From NCBI GenBank assembly GCA_963831105.1, contig CAWHOS010000007.1:248001-312000 (forward strand): a stretch of DNA of 64,000 bases. Direction: 5' to 3'. How positions within the stretch are numbered: position 1 is the stretch's first letter; each line of letters starts with the position of its first letter. The notes below the pieces were generated by a model. It was not told where the DNA came from. It saw only the letters and a list, made by a program, of their open reading frames with translations, and ran no database searches. The DNA comes from DATFQI01 sp963831105 (lineage in GTDB: Bacteria > Actinomycetota > Thermoleophilia > Solirubrobacterales > Solirubrobacteraceae). Below, piece by piece: positions 37,850-47,732 of this stretch. The position numbers were made by a program, and so were the translations under genes.

Positions 37850-40396
37850 ATGATCCGACGCCCTTTTCTCACCGCCGCGGTAGCTGCCGCGCTCTACGCG
37901 ACCGTGCTCGTGAGCACGGCGTCGGCGCAGCTGCACAACGTGCGCGTGACGCTGGTCGACGGGCAGGTCATGACGCTGCAGGTCGAGGTCCCGGAGGGGG
38001 CGACCGCGACCGCCGCGCAGATCCCGCCGCTGCCGGCGCCGACCCAGACGATCGAGGATCTCGGGCCCGTCCAGGTGCCGACCGCGGTGCCGACGCCGCA
38101 GCTGCCGCAGGTGCCGCTGCCGACGGCCACGCCGCAGGTTCCGGACCTCCCCGTTCCCACGCCCTCGCCTGACAACCCGGGCACGCCCGACACGCCCGCG
38201 ACCCCGGACACGCCCGTTACCGGTGGCGGCGACGACGGCGGCCAGACCACGGACCCGGCCGCGCCCGAGAAGGGCAAGCAGAAGCGCCCCGGCGCCAACA
38301 CGGAGACCCTCAAGCGCAAGGTGAGGAAGAAGGAGCGAGAGGTCCGCCGGACCACTCCCGATCCGTCGAACCCCGGCCGCAACCTCGACGGCACCCCGAC
38401 GCTCGACAACCCGACCTTCTCGCTGTCGACCCCCGGCGCCGCCCCGATCGGCGTCCCGAACTTCTTCATCGACAAGTTCCGGATCCCGCCCTTCCTGCTC
38501 TCGATCTACCAGGCCGCCGGCATCCAGTACGGCATCCGCTGGGAGGTCCTGGCCGCGATCAACGAGATCGAGACGGACTACGGCCGCAACCTGAACATCT
38601 CCTCCGCCGGCGCCGTCGGCTGGATGCAGTTCATGCCGGCCACCTGGAAGATGTACGGCGTCGACGCCAACCGCGACGGCAAGAAGGATCCCTTCAACCC
38701 GGTCGACGCGATCTTCGCCGCCGCGCGCTACCTGCGCGCCGCCGGCGGCGACCAGGACCTCCGCCGCGCGATCTTCGCCTACAACCACGCCGACTGGTAC
38801 GTCGAGTCCGTCCTCCTGCGCGCGCGGGTGATCGGCGGCATCCCGAGCAACCTCGTCGGCTCGCTCACGGGCCTGACGCAGGGCCGCTTCCCCGTGCACT
38901 CGAAGGCCACCTACGCCGACGACATCTCCGAGCGCGACATCAAGCAGCTCAAGGGCAAGGGCAACAAGGCCGTCGTGGTCGAGTCCGGCACCACGCGCCG
39001 CGGGATCAAGATCTTCTCGCGCAAGGGCGCCGAGGTGGTCGCCGTCAACGACGGCCGCATCACCGCCGTCGGCACGAGCAAGCGCCTCGGCCGCTACGTG
39101 AAGCTCCAGGACGTCCACGGCAACACGTACACGTACGCGCACCTGGCCAAGGTCAGCAAGCGCTACCCGGCGCCGAAGGAGCGCAAGGTCACCAAGCGCG
39201 AGATCCAGAAGGAGCTCGAGCTGCCGGCGAAGGACCTGCCGCCGACCGTCGAGGCGTCGGGCTCCAAGTCCCCGGCCGCCCGCACGCCGAAGCAGGAGAC
39301 CGCCGAGAAGGCCGCGCCGCGCGTCACCGAGAAGGCCGACCGCGCCAAGGCCCAGGCCCCCGCCGGCAAGGCCGGCAAGGAGCGCCTGTTCGCCAACCCG
39401 CGGCGCAAGAACGCCGCCGACGCGGGCGGCGCCCAGCAGGAGTTCGAGCGCACGGGCCGCATCGACGGCGTGGCGACGTTCCAGGGCTACCTGAGCCGCG
39501 TCTACGGCCTCGACCGCAGCGACGTGCGGCTCAAGCCGCTCAAGAAGGGCTCCCGCATCGTCGCCGGCACGATCCTCGGCCGCATCGGCAAGACGCAGAA
39601 GGGCTCCGCTCCTCACACGCTGTTCGAGATCCGGCCCGCCGGCCGCGGCGCCCCGCGGATCGACCCGAAGCCGATCCTCGACGGCTGGAAGCTGCTCGAG
39701 TCCACCGCGATCTACCGCGCGGCCGGCAAGAACCCGTTCTTCGGCTCGGAGTCCGGCGCCCCGTCGATCGGCCAGATCCTGCTGATGAGCAAGGACTCCC
39801 TGATCGAGCGCGTGGTCAACAACCCGCGGATCCAGCTCTACGAGTGCGGCCGCCGCGACGTCGAGTCGGGCCAGATCGACCGCCGCGTGCTCGCCACGCT
39901 CGAGTTCCTGGCCGCCTCCGGCTTCAAGCCGACGGTGACCTCGCTGCGCTGCGGCCACTCGCTGATGACGGCGTCCGGCAACGTGTCCGAGCACTCCACG
40001 GGCAACGCGGTCGACATCGCGGCGGTCAACGGCATCCCGATCATGGGCCACCAGGGCCCGGGCTCGATCACGGAGCTGACGGTCCAGCGGCTGCTGACGC
40101 TGCAGGGCACGATGAAGCCGCACCAGATCATCTCGCTGATGAAGTTCGACAACACGGACAACACGTTCGCGATGGGCGACCACGCGGACCACATCCACGT
40201 CGGCTTCCACTCGCTCTACGGCAGCAACTCCAAGACGGCCAAGCAGGTCAACGCGATCCTCAAGCCCAAGCAGTGGATCAAGCTGATCGACCGGCTGGGC
40301 GAGATCGACAACCCGACCGTGCGCCGCACGCCGTCGCGCTTCTCGCTGGACGCCGAGCCGCCCGAGCGCGCGTCCGGCGCCCACAAGGGCGAGTAA
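37850..40396 (+). CDS. Secreted multi-domain peptidoglycan hydrolase (SLT - M23-like - M15-like)
   Basis: The 848-residue protein has a signal peptide (1-26), a Pro/Thr-rich wall-spanning region (about 55-135) and three enzymatic-type domains. Residues about 205-310 form a lytic transglycosylase domain (AAINEIETDYGRN with catalytic Glu; GAVGWMQFMPATWKMYGVD). Residues about 375-560 form an M23-like beta domain split by an Ala/Lys-rich insert (NTYTYAHL keeps one His, but the first metal ligand is not evident, so it may only bind). The C-terminal domain has HSTGNAVDIAAVNG and DHADHIHVGF, the HxxxxxxD and HxH of M15-type peptidases. Likely a wall-remodelling or resuscitation enzyme. Confidence 0.88.
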   Translation: MIRRPFLTAAVAAALYATVLVSTASAQLHNVRVTLVDGQVMTLQVEVPEGATATAAQIPPLPAPTQTIEDLGPVQVPTAVPTPQLPQVPLPTATPQVPDLPVPTPSPDNPGTPDTPATPDTPVTGGGDDGGQTTDPAAPEKGKQKRPGANTETLKRKVRKKEREVRRTTPDPSNPGRNLDGTPTLDNPTFSLSTPGAAPIGVPNFFIDKFRIPPFLLSIYQAAGIQYGIRWEVLAAINEIETDYGRNLNISSAGAVGWMQFMPATWKMYGVDANRDGKKDPFNPVDAIFAAARYLRAAGGDQDLRRAIFAYNHADWYVESVLLRARVIGGIPSNLVGSLTGLTQGRFPVHSKATYADDISERDIKQLKGKGNKAVVVESGTTRRGIKIFSRKGAEVVAVNDGRITAVGTSKRLGRYVKLQDVHGNTYTYAHLAKVSKRYPAPKERKVTKREIQKELELPAKDLPPTVEASGSKSPAARTPKQETAEKAAPRVTEKADRAKAQAPAGKAGKERLFANPRRKNAADAGGAQQEFERTGRIDGVATFQGYLSRVYGLDRSDVRLKPLKKGSRIVAGTILGRIGKTQKGSAPHTLFEIRPAGRGAPRIDPKPILDGWKLLESTAIYRAAGKNPFFGSESGAPSIGQILLMSKDSLIERVVNNPRIQLYECGRRDVESGQIDRRVLATLEFLAASGFKPTVTSLRCGHSLMTASGNVSEHSTGNAVDIAAVNGIPIMGHQGPGSITELTVQRLLTLQGTMKPHQIISLMKFDNTDNTFAMGDHADHIHVGFHSLYGSNSKTAKQVNAILKPKQWIKLIDRLGEIDNPTVRRTPSRFSLDAEPPERASGAHKGE

Positions 40397-40418
40397 CCGT
40401 CCACTGGCAGCGGATCCC

Positions 40419-41292
40419 GTGACGGAGCGGCGGTTCGGCTTCGTGCAATGGGAGTTCGCGGGGCGCCTGGGGCCCGACCCCGGGCGCTATCCCGTGCGCC
40501 GGTTCGCGGGCGACGACGTGCGCGAGATCGTGGTGATCGGCGGGCTCGAGGCCCCGCGGCGCTCGCTGCGCCCGCACCGCCGCCGGCCCAGGGCGGTCGC
40601 CGAGGCGTCGAGCGGGCCCGTCGAGGTGACGCGCGCCACGGTGATCGACGCCACGCCGATGTACGAGCGCGACGCCGCCGAGGCGTGGCTCGAGCAGGCC
40701 GCGGGCGAGCGCTCGGACGAGATCGTCGCGGGAGCGCTCACGGTGCTCAACCGCGCGGTGGCCGGCCACCGCGTCTCCGCCGCCGACCCGCTGCTGTCCG
40801 ACGCCGACCCGGCGCGCGCGCTCGTGACCCGCGTCGGCTACGGGGTCGGCGAGCAGGTCGCCGAGGGCGACTGGGAGGCCGCGCGCGAGCTGCCGGCGCC
40901 GCGAGACGAAGCGCTCCCGGGCGCTGGTCCCGCAGCAGCGGCTCGCCGCGCTGCTGAGCGGGCGCGACGTCGCGCTGGCCTGCGAGGAGCTCGCGCTGCG
41001 GGCGCGCGGAGACCTCACCGCCGGCCGCCAGCGCGAGGCCGCGATGCAGCTGCACCTCGCGCTCGAGGCGGCGGTCGTCGAGCTCGAGAGCTGGCGCGGC
41101 CGCTCGGACATGGGCGACCGGATCGACGAGCTGGCGGGGTTGCGGGCGGACGTCGCGGCGGCGGCGAACACCGCGATCCAGGGCGGGCTGGAGCCCGACG
41201 TGGTGGTGGCGCTGTCGGGTGCTCTGGAGCGGCTCGAGGCGGCGCTGCGGGCACGGGCCGCCGGAGAGGCCGCCGCGCCGCCGGGGTCTTGA
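40419..41292 (+). CDS. Conserved protein of unknown function (frameshifted)
   Basis: GTG 40419 starts FGFVQWEFAGRLGPDPGRYP, a striking conserved-looking N-terminus. An Arg-rich linker and a helical domain follow (AVEAWLEQ-type helices, ALTVLNRAVAGHRVSAADPL). The frame breaks at the CC at 40899-40900; deleting one C continues as RETKRSRALVPQQRLAALLSG, then CEELALRARGDLTAGRQREA and a helical end with LEAALRARAAGEAA. The joined protein has 290 residues. It is soluble and mostly alpha-helical, with no motif I can tie to a function. Confidence 0.6.
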
Positions 41293-41301
41293 GAGGTCTG
41301 G

Positions 41302-41574
41302 CCGGGGGCGTTGCACGGGTGGACTTGGGGAAGTGGGGTGAGCCGGCGGGGCGGTCGGCCTCGGGCCGCCCCGCAACGCGGGGTCGTTTCGTCCCCGCAG
41401 GCGGGACTTTACGGCCCAGCGTTTCTGGCCGCGAAACGCTGGGAGGACGAAGCACGCCTTGCGGGCCTGAACCGGCCAGCGATGCGGAGTCGGGCGAGGG
41501 CTCAACCGGCCGCGTCCCGCTCCCCCAACCTCCCTACCCAGCGCCGTTGCCGTACGCCGGGGCAACGCCCCCGG
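41302..41574. repeat. Dispersed intergenic repeat element, copy B, bounded by 13-bp inverted repeats
   Basis: CCGGGGGCGTTGC (41302-41314) and its exact complement (41562-41574) bound a non-coding element between convergent genes. Edge sequences match copy A at 13854-14105: TGGGGAAGTGGGGTGAGCC, GCGGTCGGCCTCGGG and TACCCAGCGCCGTTGCCGT. The centre differs and holds its own 10-bp dyad CCCAGCGTTT/AAACGCTGGG. Confidence 0.65.
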
Positions 41575-41598
41575 TCGGGCGAGCCGCGACGGCCGGGA

Positions 41599-41736
41599 TC
41601 AGGCGGTGCGGGGAACGGGCTGCGCCACGGCCGCCGCGACGGCCTCGCGGTCCTTCGAGTGGCGCTCGGAGAGCTCGTGGATGTACTGGGCGACGGTGGC
41701 GGCCAGGTGGCGGTGCGCTGGGGCGTTTGCGGTCAT
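41599..41736 (-). CDS. 45-residue small protein divergent from arsR
   Basis: MTANAPAHRHLAATVAQYIH followed by ELSERHSKDREAVAAAVAQP and VPRTA. It has the best Shine-Dalgarno sequence nearby (AAGGAGG, seven bases before the ATG) and is divergent from arsR across the putative operator at 41750-41767, so it should be ArsR-controlled. Amphipathic helix, His-rich start; no known family. A longer reading from 41802 is possible but lacks a ribosome site. Confidence 0.6.
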   Translation of the reverse strand: MTANAPAHRHLAATVAQYIHELSERHSKDREAVAAAVAQPVPRTA

Positions 41737-41749
41737 CGAGGTCCTCCTT

Positions 41750-41767
41750 GTACGATGGTTGTCGTAC
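41750..41767. promoter_or_regulatory. Imperfect palindrome, probable ArsR operator
   Basis: GTACGAT-GGTT-GTCGTAC is a 7-bp inverted repeat with one mismatch between the divergent arsR and small-protein genes; a further half-site CGTCGTAC occurs at 41789-41796. Autoregulation by such dyads is the rule in ArsR/SmtB proteins. Confidence 0.5.
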
Positions 41768-41783
41768 CGTATCAGATAGTTCG

Positions 41784-42105
41784 ATGAACGTCGTACAAGC
41801 ACAAGACCCGATCGCCCAGCCCGCCCGCGCGGAGCTCGACCTCGCGACGGTGCTGCACGCGCTCAGCGACCCGATGCGACTGCGGATCGTGGCCGCGCTG
41901 GCCGCCACGGACGAGCAGCCCGCGTGCGGCGCCTTCGACCTGCCCGTGACGAAGTCCACGTGCACCCATCACTTCAAGGTGCTGCGCGAGGCCGGCGTGA
42001 TCTCCCAGCGCCAGCGCGGCACGGCGCGGCTGAACTCGCTCCGGCGCCGAGGATCTCGACGCGCGCTTCCCGGGCCTGCTCGACTCCGTGCTGCGCGCTG
42101 CCTGA
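41784..42105 (+). CDS. ArsR-family winged-helix repressor (frameshifted at 3' end)
   Basis: ATG 41784 begins a helix-turn-helix protein: LHALSDPMRLRIVAALAATDE, then KSTCTHHFKVLREAGVISQRQRGT, the recognition helix and wing of the ArsR family. Near the end the frame breaks at 42047-42048; deleting one C gives LNSLRREDLDARFPGLLDSV and LRAA stop at 42103-42105, the expected ending, for 106 residues. No clear metal-binding Cys pair (ELCVCDL) is present, so it probably senses something other than a heavy metal, perhaps linked to the downstream transporter. Confidence 0.85.
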
Positions 42106-42120
42106 GCAGGCCGCGCAGCC

Positions 42121-42193
42121 GCGCGGGGAGGGCGGCGCCGCGCCAGCGCGCGGGGAGGGCGGCGCCGCGCCGCGCGCGGGGAGGGCGGCGCCG
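42121..42193 (+). repeat. Three tandem copies of a 26-27 base unit
   Basis: GCGCGGGGAGGGCGGCGCCG occurs at 42121, 42148 and 42174, each separated by six or seven bases. The array lies between the arsR stop and the first membrane helix of the transporter, where the transporter's start codon should be, and obscures it. Confidence 0.8.
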
Positions 42194-42200
42194 GAGCAGG

Positions 42201-43343
42201 ACGGCGCACCTGGTCGTCGCGGGGATCGTCGCGGCGGTCGTCGCCTGGGGCGGCGCGTTCGCGGTCGTGCTCGCCGGGCTGACCGCGGTCGGCGCGAGCG
42301 ACGCGCAGGCGGCCTCCGGGCTGCTGGCCGTGTCGCTCGGGATGGGCCTGCTGACGATCTGGCTCGCGGCGCGCGAGCGGATCCCCGTGACGATCGCGTG
42401 GTCGACGCCGGGCGCGGCGCTGCTCGTGTCGGCCGGAGCCGTCGAGGGAGGCTGGCCGGCCGCGGTCGGCGCCTTCCTGGTGACGGGGGTGCTGCTGGCG
42501 CTGGCGGGGCTGTGGCGCCCGCTCGGGCCGGCTGATCGCGGCGATCCCCGGCCCGCTCGCGAACGCGATGCTCGCCGGCGTGCTGCTGAGCGTCTGCCTC
42601 ACCCCCGTGCGCTTCGCCGCCGACTCGCCGCTCGCCGCCGCCCCGATCGTGCTCACCTGGGCGATCCTCCTCCGCGTCCGGCGCCGCTGGGCGATCCCGG
42701 GCGCGCTCGTCGCCGCGGCGCTGGTCGTCGCGGCCGACCCGTCGGGGCGCGAGAGCGGCGTCGGGCTGCTCCCCGCGCTGGAGTGGACGACGCCGGCGTT
42801 CGAGCCGGGCGTCCTCGTCGGGCTCGCGCTGCCACTGTTCATCGTCACGATGGCCTCCCAGAACGTGACCGGGATGACGGTGCTCGCCACCTACGGCTAC
42901 CGGCCGCGGCTGCCCGCCGTGCTCGCCGGGACGGGCGCCGCGACCGTCGCGGCGGCGCCGTTCGGCGGCCACGCGCTCAATCTCGCCGCGATCAGCGCCG
43001 CGCTGACCGCGGGCCCGGACGGCGGGCGCGACCCCGCGCGCCGCTGGGTCGCCGCGGTCTCCGCCGGCGCCACCTACGTCGTGCTGGGCCTGGGCGCCGG
43101 GCTGATCGCCGCGTTCGCGGCCGCCGCGCCGCCGCTGCTGATCGAGGCCGTCGCCGGGCTCGCGCTGCTGGGCGCGCTCGCGGGCGCCCTGGCCGCCGCG
43201 GCGGCGGCCGAGGAGCATCGCGACGCGGCGGTCGTGACGCTCGTCGTGAGCGCCTCCGGCGTGGCGCCGCTCGGCGTCAGCGCCCCGTTCTGGGGCCTCG
43301 TCGCCGGGCTCGCCCTGATGGCCGTGCTGCACCGCCGCCCGGC

Positions 43344-43347
<4 letters not shown>
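42201..43347 (+). CDS. BenE-type benzoate/H+ symporter-like transporter (frameshifted, start unresolved)
   Basis: The product has about twelve hydrophobic segments. TVAWSTPGAALL-like sequence (ITIAWSTPGAALLVSAG here begins PVTIAWSTPGAALL), FIVTMASQNVTGMTVLATYGY, and ALNLAAISAAL match the BenE family of benzoate transporters. The frame breaks at 42528-42529; deleting one C joins LWRPLG to RLIAAIPGPLANAMLAGVLL. No ATG/GTG precedes the first helix in frame; the tandem repeat just upstream may hide another error, so the start given is nominal. It follows arsR directly and overlaps the ABC-F start by four bases. Confidence 0.75.
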
Positions 43348-45139
<1,792 letters not shown>

Positions 45140-45143
<4 letters not shown>

Positions 45144-45565
45144 CGGACTTAGAGGCCCTCGAGGCACTGGTCGGCCAGTGGACGATCGAGGTCGTGATGC
45201 CCGGCAGCGAGGAGAAGCTGCCCGGGTCGATGTCCGTCGAGTGGCTCGACGGCGGCGGCTACCTGGTCCAGCGGACCACGATGGAGGACCCGCGCTTCCC
45301 GCGCACGATCGCGGCGATCGGCCCCGACCGCAGCGGCGAGATGATCGTCCAGCACTACTTCGACTCCCGCGGGGTGGCCCGGATCTACGAGATCACGCTC
45401 GAGAACGGGACCCTGCGCCTGTCACGCGACGACGAGGACTTCGCCCAGCGCTACACGGGCCGCTTCAGCGACGACGGCTCGGCGGTCGAGGGCGCCTGGG
45501 AGCGCACGGAGGAGGACGGCACCTGGGTGCACGACTTCGACATGACGTTCCGCAGGAGCGCCTAG
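45140..45565 (+). CDS. DUF1579-like lipocalin-fold small protein
   Basis: The 141-residue protein reads as a single beta-barrel: LEALVGQWTIEVVMPGSEEK, VEWLDGGGYLVQRTTME, MIVQHYFDSRGVARIYEITL, FAQRYTGRFSDDGSAVEGAWER and HDFDMTFRRS. This pattern is common in actinobacterial proteins annotated as DUF1579 or hypothetical; ligand unknown. Preceded by GGAG and overlapping the ABC-F stop by four bases, so co-translated with it. Confidence 0.75.
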
Positions 45566-46020
45566 CGGCCCAGCGTGCGCAGGAAGGCGTCGGCGTGATC
45601 CTGCACGGCGGCGAGCGCCTCGCGGACCTCGGCCAGCCCGGCCCGCAGCTCCGGGTCGCCGACCTCGACGGGCCGCATCGAGTCCTGCAGCTCTGACAAC
45701 CGCTCGTCGGCCTCGGCGACCGCGTCGGCGGCGTCCTCGACCAGCTCGCGCGGCTGCGCGGCGGCGTGCGTGGGCTGCCGCGGCGCCAGCGGCCGGGCCT
45801 CGAGGCCGTGCCGCTCGGCGAAGCCCGAGTGCGTGCGGCGCGCGCGCCCGTAGGCGCCCTGGACGGGGCGGAAGAGCTGCTCCTCGAGCCGGTCGGCGCT
45901 GCCCTCGTCGAGCCGCTCGTAGGCCGCCTCGACCAGCGCCAGCGCGGCGCCGATCTCCTCGGCCGCCCCGGCGACGGTCTCCAGCAGCTCCTGGCGCGCC
46001 TCGCGCGCGATGTAGGACAT
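45562..46020 (-). CDS. Helical protein of unknown function
   Basis: The 152-residue all-alpha, acidic protein starts MSYIAREARQELLETVAGAA and contains repeated Glu/Ala/Arg helices (IGAALALVEAAYERLDEGSA, LVEDAADAVAEADERLSELQ). No signal or membrane segment. ATG 46020 is seven bases after TACTGT, which decides it over the in-frame upstream start at 46053. Its end overlaps the convergent DUF1579-like gene by four bases. No family recognised. Confidence 0.65.
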   Translation of the reverse strand: MSYIAREARQELLETVAGAAEEIGAALALVEAAYERLDEGSADRLEEQLFRPVQGAYGRARRTHSGFAERHGLEARPLAPRQPTHAAAQPRELVEDAADAVAEADERLSELQDSMRPVEVGDPELRAGLAEVREALAAVQDHADAFLRTLGR

Positions 46021-46161
46021 GGCACTGACAGTAGAACGGCGGATGCGCAACACTGCTCACCATGCTGGGGGCGCTGCTGGGAGCCGCGATCGCGCTGATC
46101 GCCCGGCGCGCAGGCGGCGCAGGAGCCGTTCTGCCGCCCGCCGCCCGCGCCGCCCACGCGG

Positions 46162-46992
46162 ATGGAGGTCTACCAGCAGATCCGCGGCGAGTTCGGGTTC
46201 CGCGACGACGAGGCGTACATCCGGAGCCTGATCCGGCGCGGCCTCGTCCTCACGTGGGACGTCCAGCGCTTCCCGATGACCCGCCGGGAGCTGCGCTACC
46301 TGAAGCTGCGCGACCGGCTCGACCTCGGCCCGCGCGCCGATGGCTACCTGCGCCGGCGCCCGGACATCGACGGCGGCACGTCGATCGAGGACGCCTGGCC
46401 GCGCGACCCGTATCTGCTCGTGCGCTTGAAGCACGACCGCGCGCGGCACGCCCGGCAGCTGCGGCGGCTCGCGCGCTACCCGAGCCTGTTGCGCACGAAG
46501 AAGGTCCCCCTGTCCGAGCGCGACCTGGCCAGGATCCAGGACCGCATCGACTTCCGGGCGGCACGGCGCGACGGGTTCGATGTCACGGGCACCGCGCCGG
46601 ACATCGACCGCAGCGTGGTGGAGATCGAGCTGATCACGTCGCGCACGGACCACCTCGCCTACTTCCGCAAGCGCTACGGCACCCACGTCGCGACCCGGGT
46701 GGTCGCGACGGAGCGTTACTCGCCGGCCTGCAGGGAGATCAACGAGTACGAGGTCGACGGCGCGCGGATCGACGTCGGGTGGGAGTCCGGTGGCGGTGTG
46801 AAGCTCGACCACCTCGAGGTCGCCGAGGCCGACGATCGCGTGACGATCGGCGTCGTGGTGCAGTCCTACAACGGCGGCCAGACGCTCGAATCGAGGACCA
46901 CGCACAACACCGTCGAGCTCTCGCGCCCGCTCGGCGACCGCACGCTGATCGACGCCACCACCGGCAAGCCGGCACGCAAGGACCAGCTCTAG
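46162..46992 (+). CDS. Conserved protein of unknown function, possibly membrane-anchored
   Basis: The 276-residue product begins MEVYQQIRGEFGFRDDEAYI, continues with a long basic helical region (RLIRRGL to RRLARYPSLL) and a mixed alpha/beta domain (DVTGTAPDIDRSVVEIELIT, VVATERYSPACREINEYEVD). It ends in a beta-rich domain with SRPLGDRTLIDATTGKPARK, an ending seen in many actinobacterial hypothetical proteins. In another frame, ATG 46062 encodes MLGALLGAAIALIARRAGGA, a signal anchor; deleting one base between 46062 and 46161 would fuse the two. So the true gene may start at 46062. Function unknown. Confidence 0.6.
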   Translation: MEVYQQIRGEFGFRDDEAYIRSLIRRGLVLTWDVQRFPMTRRELRYLKLRDRLDLGPRADGYLRRRPDIDGGTSIEDAWPRDPYLLVRLKHDRARHARQLRRLARYPSLLRTKKVPLSERDLARIQDRIDFRAARRDGFDVTGTAPDIDRSVVEIELITSRTDHLAYFRKRYGTHVATRVVATERYSPACREINEYEVDGARIDVGWESGGGVKLDHLEVAEADDRVTIGVVVQSYNGGQTLESRTTHNTVELSRPLGDRTLIDATTGKPARKDQL

Positions 46993-47732
46993 AGCGCGGC
47001 CAGGACCGCCTCGAGCTCGGCGACCACGTCGCCGGAGAGCTTGACCGCCGCGCGGTGGTCGTACGGGGTCCGGCCCATCGTGACGATCGCGATCGCGCCG
47101 CCGGCGTCGAGCGTGACCTCGGGCAGCTCCGCGACCGGCCAGACCTCGAGCGAGGAGCCGACGCACAGCAGCAGGTCCGCGCGGGCGGCGAGCTCGTAGC
47201 CACGCTGGATCTCGGCCTCCGGGAGCAGCTCGCCGAACAGCGTCACGTCGGGCTTGAGCGGCGCGCCGCAGTCGCAGCGCGGGATCCCCTCCGGATCGGC
47301 GTCCATCCGCTCTCGCGTGTCGCTCAGGGGATACGACGCGCCGCAGGTCAGGCAGGACGCGGTGGCGACCGAGCCGTGGACCTCGATCGGGTCGGCGCTG
47401 CCCGCGGCGGCGTGCAGGCCGTCGATGTTCTGCGTGATCACGGCGTCCAGGAGCCCGCGGCGCTCGAGCTGGACGAGCGCGCGGTGGGCGCCGTTGGGCT
47501 GCTTGCCGTCGAGGATCGTGAAGCGCTGCCCGTAGAAGCCCCAGAACGTCGCCGGATCGCGCCGCCAAACGGAGATGTGGGCGACCTCCATCGGGTCGAC
47601 GTTGGCCCACAGGCCGGTCCCCGGCGAGCGGAAGTCCGGGATCCCCGAGGGCACGGAGATCCCGGCGCCCGTCAGCGCCACCACCGAGCCCGCCGCGCGG
47701 ATCAGCCCGGCGAGCTCGGCGGCCGCGGTCAC
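46989..47732 (-). CDS. Sirtuin NAD-dependent protein deacylase
   Basis: The 247-residue enzyme removes acyl groups from lysines using NAD. VVALTGAGISVPSGIPDFRSP (NAD binding), TQNIDGLHAAAG, the catalytic His in PIEVHGSVA, a zinc site CLTCGA...CDCGAP and LLCVGSSLEVWPVAELP are all present. The second zinc pair is CxC rather than CxxC. GTG 47732 overlaps the stop of the enoyl-CoA hydratase gene, placing it in the fatty-acid oxidation operon, where it could deacylate acyl-CoA-metabolising enzymes. Confidence 0.93.
   Translation of the reverse strand: MTAAAELAGLIRAAGSVVALTGAGISVPSGIPDFRSPGTGLWANVDPMEVAHISVWRRDPATFWGFYGQRFTILDGKQPNGAHRALVQLERRGLLDAVITQNIDGLHAAAGSADPIEVHGSVATASCLTCGASYPLSDTRERMDADPEGIPRCDCGAPLKPDVTLFGELLPEAEIQRGYELAARADLLLCVGSSLEVWPVAELPEVTLDAGGAIAIVTMGRTPYDHRAAVKLSGDVVAELEAVLAAL

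Noticed and set aside
46019..46231. Plus-strand ORF with possible leaderless start at 46043
   Set aside because: Arg/Ser-only composition and overlap with better candidates on both strands; the hydrophobic frame from 46062 is more protein-like.
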